Positions 60,510 through 64,000 of a DNA stretch of 64,000 nucleotides are shown here, piece after piece. The stretch lies in NCBI GenBank assembly GCA_023382535.1, contig JAHDWA010000003.1, forward strand, positions 169,761 through 233,760, read 5' to 3'. The notes beneath the pieces are model-generated. The model was not told where the DNA came from and did no database searches. It saw only the letters and a list, made by a program, of their open reading frames with translations. A program made the position numbers and the translations under genes. The DNA is from Anaerolineae bacterium. Lineage in GTDB: Bacteria > Chloroflexota > Anaerolineae > 4572-78 > J111. Each line of letters begins with the position of its first letter. Position 1 is the stretch's first letter.

Positions 60510-62288
60510 ATGGGCGGCTTAAGAAATACCCCTGGTTTTTTGAGTACGGGCGGCAACCTATTGGTAGACCTGACCCTCATTGTCGAAATATTGTTTTACG
60601 TGATGCTTTGCCTGGGCATAACCGCTCAGCTAAGGAAAATGTACAAATGGCACGACCGGTTTCAGACCCCGGTTGTGGTGCTGAACCTCTTTTTTATCGC
60701 CCTGGTCATGGTCCCTACCTTTGTCGCCATTGTCAGCAGTGGGATAGGCCAGATGCCGGGCCTGGTTTTGGCTCATGTCGTCTTTGGCACCCTGGCAGAA
60801 GGTCTGGCAATTTACTGTTTGCTGGCCGGCCTCAAGATTTTGCCGCGTAAAATTGGAGTCCTCCGCTATTTTATGTGGGCAACCTTTATCCTCTGGACGA
60901 TTACGATTATCTTGGGGATCGGTCTCTATATTTCCTTCTACACTGGCGGAGAACCCGCCAGCGGGGCGGTAGCTGAGCACGCGGCTGAATTGGCTGAGGA
61001 ACATGCGGCGGCTGAAGTGGATCCTGCCCCAACCGCAGCGCCCACCGAAGCGGTAGCCGAGCACGCCGAGGAGCCGGTGGCCGTCGAACCAACCGCCCCC
61101 CCGGCCGAGCCGGTCGAAGAGCATGCCGAAGCAACGGTTGAGATCGCTGCGGAACACGCCGAAGCGACGATTGAACTGGTCGAAGAGCATGCCGCCGAAG
61201 CGGTGGCCGCAGCTACTGCCGAACCGGCGGTCACGCCCGAACCGGCAACACCCACCGCCACCCCTGCGCCGGTGCGAGCCGGCCTCCTGACCATCAGCGA
61301 TGACCAGGTTCACAGCGATAAAATCACGTTGGCCCTGGCCGGTGTGACTCCGCCGCCTGATGGCTCCGTGTACGAAGCCTGGCTTGAAGGCGAGGGTCAG
61401 CCGCCTTTTAGCCTGGGTAAATTGACGCTCAACGGCGATGCCGTTAACCACACTTTTACCGACCCCAATGGCCGCAATCTGCTGGGACTTTATAACAGCA
61501 TGTTTGTCAGTGTCGAGCCGGCCAGCGATACCGACCCGGCCCCCTCGGGGGTGAAGGCTTTTGCCGGTCAGATACCGGCGGCAGTGATGGGACCGGTTCG
61601 CCTGGCTGTTGCCGCCGCGCCTGATACTCCTGATGGCGACAGCTATGCTCTGCGAGCTTTGAATCAAGTTTTGAAGATCGAGCCGGAAGTGGGTTTCCAG
61701 AAAGATTACTCAATCGCCCAGAATGATCTGGCGGCTCTGAAGATTCAGGCGGAAGGTATCCTCAATGTGATTGAAGGTCAGGCCTCACCTGACTTTGGGG
61801 ACCGCGATGGCAGCGGCGATGTTTACAATCCGGGTGACGGCTTTGGTTTGCTTGGCTCCGGCAGCGGGGCAGGCTATCTCCAGGCTGTGCTCAATCAAGC
61901 CGCCGCCGCCCAGGCCGAAGACGCTTCGCCGGAAACCCTGCTGCAAGCTCAGCAAGCCCAGGCAGCCGCGGAAAATTCCATCCGCCTGGCGGAGCAGATG
62001 CGAGAGTTGGAGCTGCAAATCCTACAGGCAGCGGATACCGCTTCTGTGGCTGATTTAGTCAATCAAGTGAGTGAGCTGACCCAATCCCTGACCGACGCCG
62101 ATGGAGTTGACCTGGCCAATCCTGCCCAGGGTGGGGTGCGGACGATGTATGACCTGGCCCAGTTGATGGGCAGCATGGAGGTCTTTCCCGTGCCCGGCGC
62201 AGGCGCGGCTCCCGCCGCCGCCCCGCCCACCCCGGAGTTGATTGACGAGCATGCCGGCGACCCAGGATCGGAGCATGCCGGAAACTGA
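60510..62288 (+). CDS. Four-helix membrane protein with EHA-rich linker and RskA-like domain
   Basis: 592 residues: four membrane helices (~18-40, 52-75, 85-108, 118-143), then an Ala/Glu/Pro linker (~150-255) in which EHA recurs (His157, 165, 185, 205, 216, 227), the last three exactly 11 residues apart. Next is a beta domain (~258-375) with VYEAWLEGEGQPPFSLG and FVSVEPASD, similar to the extracellular domain of anti-sigma-K factors (RskA). A Gln/Ala-rich helical end closes with another pair of EHAG motifs. The His-rich linker could bind metal; the helices recall small haem or DUF420-type membrane proteins, which I cannot confirm. Downstream of the Rieske-GltS gene on the same strand. Confidence 0.75.
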   Translation: MGGLRNTPGFLSTGGNLLVDLTLIVEILFYVMLCLGITAQLRKMYKWHDRFQTPVVVLNLFFIALVMVPTFVAIVSSGIGQMPGLVLAHVVFGTLAEGLAIYCLLAGLKILPRKIGVLRYFMWATFILWTITIILGIGLYISFYTGGEPASGAVAEHAAELAEEHAAAEVDPAPTAAPTEAVAEHAEEPVAVEPTAPPAEPVEEHAEATVEIAAEHAEATIELVEEHAAEAVAAATAEPAVTPEPATPTATPAPVRAGLLTISDDQVHSDKITLALAGVTPPPDGSVYEAWLEGEGQPPFSLGKLTLNGDAVNHTFTDPNGRNLLGLYNSMFVSVEPASDTDPAPSGVKAFAGQIPAAVMGPVRLAVAAAPDTPDGDSYALRALNQVLKIEPEVGFQKDYSIAQNDLAALKIQAEGILNVIEGQASPDFGDRDGSGDVYNPGDGFGLLGSGSGAGYLQAVLNQAAAAQAEDASPETLLQAQQAQAAAENSIRLAEQMRELELQILQAADTASVADLVNQVSELTQSLTDADGVDLANPAQGGVRTMYDLAQLMGSMEVFPVPGAGAAPAAAPPTPELIDEHAGDPGSEHAGN

Positions 62289-62296
62289 GGGTAGCA

Positions 62297-62327
62297 AGCA
62301 GGGGCAAGTCGCCGACTTGCCCCTGCT
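62297..62327. terminator. Perfect 15-bp inverted repeat after the membrane-protein gene
   Basis: AGCAGGGGCAAGTCG (62297-62311) and CGACTTGCCCCTGCT (62313-62327) with one base between, nine bases after the stop. No T-tract. Confidence 0.55.
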
Positions 62328-62355
62328 CGGAAACAAGGGAACTTTGATGAAAGTG

Positions 62356-62393
62356 AAAGGTCCGTTTTGAAATACAAATGGACCTTTTATAAT
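62356..62393 (+). promoter_or_regulatory. Predicted promoter overlapping an inverted repeat
   Basis: TTTTGA (62365-62370), 17-base spacer, TATAAT (62388-62393) for the gene at 62404. AAAGGTCC (62356-62363) and GGACCTTT (62380-62387) form an inverted repeat around the spacer, so it could be an operator. The ATG is ten bases from the -10 box, i.e. nearly leaderless. Confidence 0.5.
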
Positions 62394-62403
62394 TCTGGTA
62401 TGC

Positions 62404-64000
62404 ATGGTTGCCAAAATAGTCAAAAAGTCTGAATTTATTGGGGTCAGCGGCCTGGTCTTGCTGGCCTTTGCTCTGCGGGTTTACGGGCTTAACGCGCCCA
62501 GCTTGTGGTACGACGAGCTGTTAGAACTCGATGTGGCCCAGAGTCCCTTCTGGGAGATTGGACCGCAGCTAGTGCGTCACGCCGCTATGCCGCTGGATTA
62601 CTACCTCCTGCACGGCTGGCTTTTAGGGGGCCGGCAGGAAGCCTGGGTGCGCTTCCCGGCGCTCATTTTTGGCGTTTTGGCCATCCCCCTAACTTACAAA
62701 CTTGCCAAGTCTCTGTTTAATAAAAGTGTTGGCAGTTTGGCCGCCTTTTTTTTGGCCGGGTCCTCTCTGGCGGTTTATTACAGCCAGGACGTTCGGCCGT
62801 ATGCGCTGCTGGTATTTTGGACTCTGCTGAGTTTTTGGGGTTTATGGCGGGCTTATCAAACCAAACGTGATCGGTACTGGGGGGTCGTCATTATTGGCCT
62901 GACCGGGGCGAGCTTGAGCCATTACTTCGCCCTCTTCCTGCTGCTGCCCATCGGTCTTTTTGTGGGCTGGCAGCAGTTGTCCCACCTTAAAGACAAGCTG
63001 TTCTGGCGATATACTATTTATTTTATCATTTGCCTGATGGTCTTGGTGATTGTTTTTATCTTCAATGGTCGTCTGCGGGATTTGTACAATGTAGGCGGCC
63101 GTTTCTCGACGGTAGTCGTCCAGCCGGAAACCCTCACCGTCCCTGCTGCTGAAAAACCCAATCGGGGGGCAGGCCCACCCCGCCACTTTGGCTTTGTCTG
63201 GGATACCGTGCTGATTCCTTTCAGCAGCGCCGAACCGCTCAGCTTGCTGGCATACCTGGGGTTACTGCTCCTATCACTTTTGAGCCTGTGGCTTTCCGGA
63301 AGATACGGGGCCAGCTTGTTGGTGTTAAGCTGGCTCATTTTGCCGATTGTTTTGATTTACCTGTTTTTGCTCCAGCGCGGCACTTTTTTTGCCGTTCGCT
63401 ATATTCTGTACACGCTGCCGGCCTACCTGATCCTGATCGCTTATGGTCTCGAATTCGTTATCCACGCTCTCAATAGCTGGCGCCAGCGGCTGGTGCCCGG
63501 TCCAAACAGCCGCAGCACCCCCAGCCTGCTGGCGGGCAGTTTGCTGGTTGCGATAATAACCTTTTTTATTTTTGGTGAAGTTAAAGAGTTGCTTGTTCTA
63601 TACCGGGCTGACTCCAGAGAGGACTGGCGCGCGGTCGGGCAATTGTTACAAAATAATGCCCGGCCTGATGATACTGTCATCGCCGTAAGAGCCGAGCCGG
63701 CCATCAACTGGTACTATCCGGCCGCCCGTGCTCCGTTTGGTCTCTATAATACCAGCCAGCCGATTTGGGAGGCCATGCGGCGCCACTCCAGACGTTGGTT
63801 TGTCCTGAGTAGTTATTCTTACCGAGTGGACGAAGGGCTGCGGAATTGGCTCAAAGCGAACGGAGCGGTGACGATTGCCATTGATCGGCGGGTGGTGGTG
63901 TATCTCCAGCAGGAGGGCACGTCTGCCGGAGACCTGCTGGCCCAGGTACGGACCTTTGCCCTGCCTCAAAAAGCCTTGACCTACGCCACCCTGGGCGACC
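62404..64000 (+). CDS. GT39-type membrane glycosyltransferase, 3' truncated
   Basis: At least 532 residues, open to the last base of the window, so the C-terminus is missing. N-terminal LWYDELLELD (~residue 34) matches the acidic first-loop motif of GT39/PMT-like GT-C enzymes; SQDVRPYALLVFW (~residue 120) is also typical. About ten membrane helices follow, then a soluble region from ~415. The start is ATG 62404, with no Shine-Dalgarno and a consensus -10 box ten bases upstream. It should transfer sugar from a polyprenyl-phosphate donor at the outer face of the membrane. Confidence 0.83.
   Translation, partial: MVAKIVKKSEFIGVSGLVLLAFALRVYGLNAPSLWYDELLELDVAQSPFWEIGPQLVRHAAMPLDYYLLHGWLLGGRQEAWVRFPALIFGVLAIPLTYKLAKSLFNKSVGSLAAFFLAGSSLAVYYSQDVRPYALLVFWTLLSFWGLWRAYQTKRDRYWGVVIIGLTGASLSHYFALFLLLPIGLFVGWQQLSHLKDKLFWRYTIYFIICLMVLVIVFIFNGRLRDLYNVGGRFSTVVVQPETLTVPAAEKPNRGAGPPRHFGFVWDTVLIPFSSAEPLSLLAYLGLLLLSLLSLWLSGRYGASLLVLSWLILPIVLIYLFLLQRGTFFAVRYILYTLPAYLILIAYGLEFVIHALNSWRQRLVPGPNSRSTPSLLAGSLLVAIITFFIFGEVKELLVLYRADSREDWRAVGQLLQNNARPDDTVIAVRAEPAINWYYPAARAPFGLYNTSQPIWEAMRRHSRRWFVLSSYSYRVDEGLRNWLKANGAVTIAIDRRVVVYLQQEGTSAGDLLAQVRTFALPQKALTYATLGD

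Noticed and set aside
60630..61667. 345-codon minus-strand frame opposite the EHA-rich protein
   Set aside because: Arg/Gly/His-rich composition typical of an antisense shadow; no start signal or family match.
62400..62432. Alternative start ATG 62400 exactly six bases after the -10 box
   Set aside because: That frame stops after about ten codons; ATG 62404 opens the long glycosyltransferase frame.

Overview
The window looks like a chromosomal segment of a free-living member of the Chloroflexota (Anaerolineae-like). This rests on gene content, not on a marker gene: moderately GC-rich coding DNA, large PMT/GT39-type membrane glycosyltransferases, Thr/Pro-rich linkers, many GAF-domain sensors, several AAA_35 (PF14516-type) STAND-like ATPases and DUF11/CARDB/YVTN secreted proteins. 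No rRNA, tRNA, CRISPR array, transposase or prophage was recognised.

Layout. 1-1.0 kb: a truncated, probably frameshifted hypothetical gene. 1.0-7.3 kb: housekeeping genes (formyltransferase paralogue, ComB-like phosphatase, thioredoxin-TPR co-chaperone CnoX, small membrane protein, M20 amidohydrolase, peptide-type ABC solute-binding lipoprotein). 7.4-18.6 kb: a single-domain receiver, then a cell-envelope block (MurJ, a PLD-like protein, two GT39-type enzymes, a tandem-FKBP lipoprotein, an LPG-synthase-TM protein and a DPM1-like GT2). 18.7-25.2 kb: two large signalling ATPases on the minus strand, one with duplicated AAA_35 modules and a TolB-like propeller, the other a Ser/Thr kinase-TIR-AAA_35 fusion. 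25.4-36.9 kb: a tight minus-strand block transcribed tgt > uppP > pstS-like > pseudo-receiver/PAS/GAF/PP2C phosphatase > two GT-C/DUF2142-like membrane proteins. 37.2-46.6 kb: a plus-strand operon with its own promoter and structured leader, encoding an EAD(death-like)-AAA_35 protein, an APH/TCAD9-like kinase-AAA_35 protein, an AAA_35-Ser/Thr kinase-TPR-membrane protein and an SH3b-like protein. 46.6-58.7 kb: a DUF11 surface protein, a GAF histidine kinase with a LuxR-type response regulator, two large exported proteins whose upstream regions share a triplet of direct repeats, a membrane protein and a stand-alone receiver. 58.8-64 kb: a Rieske-GltS fusion, a membrane protein with an Ala/Glu/His-rich linker, and a GT39-type gene cut by the window end.

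Strongest candidates for something undescribed: (1) the three-ATPase operon at 37.4-46.6 kb, which looks like a multi-component NLR/STAND-type signalling or conflict system with two kinases and a membrane-anchored component, plus a second locus at 18.7-25.2 kb that adds TIR; (2) arrays of 7- and 8-nt tandem repeats, up to 13 perfectly phased heptamers, which sit inside coding sequence and in hairpin arrangements mainly in the glycosyltransferase/tgt regions; (3) the direct-repeat triplet, with conserved 23- and about 46-bp steps, upstream of two secreted-protein genes next to a LuxR-type regulator.

Several genes have a -10 box only 6-8 nt before the start codon and no Shine-Dalgarno sequence, suggesting leaderless transcripts. 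All functional statements are from sequence reading only; nothing was searched or computed.
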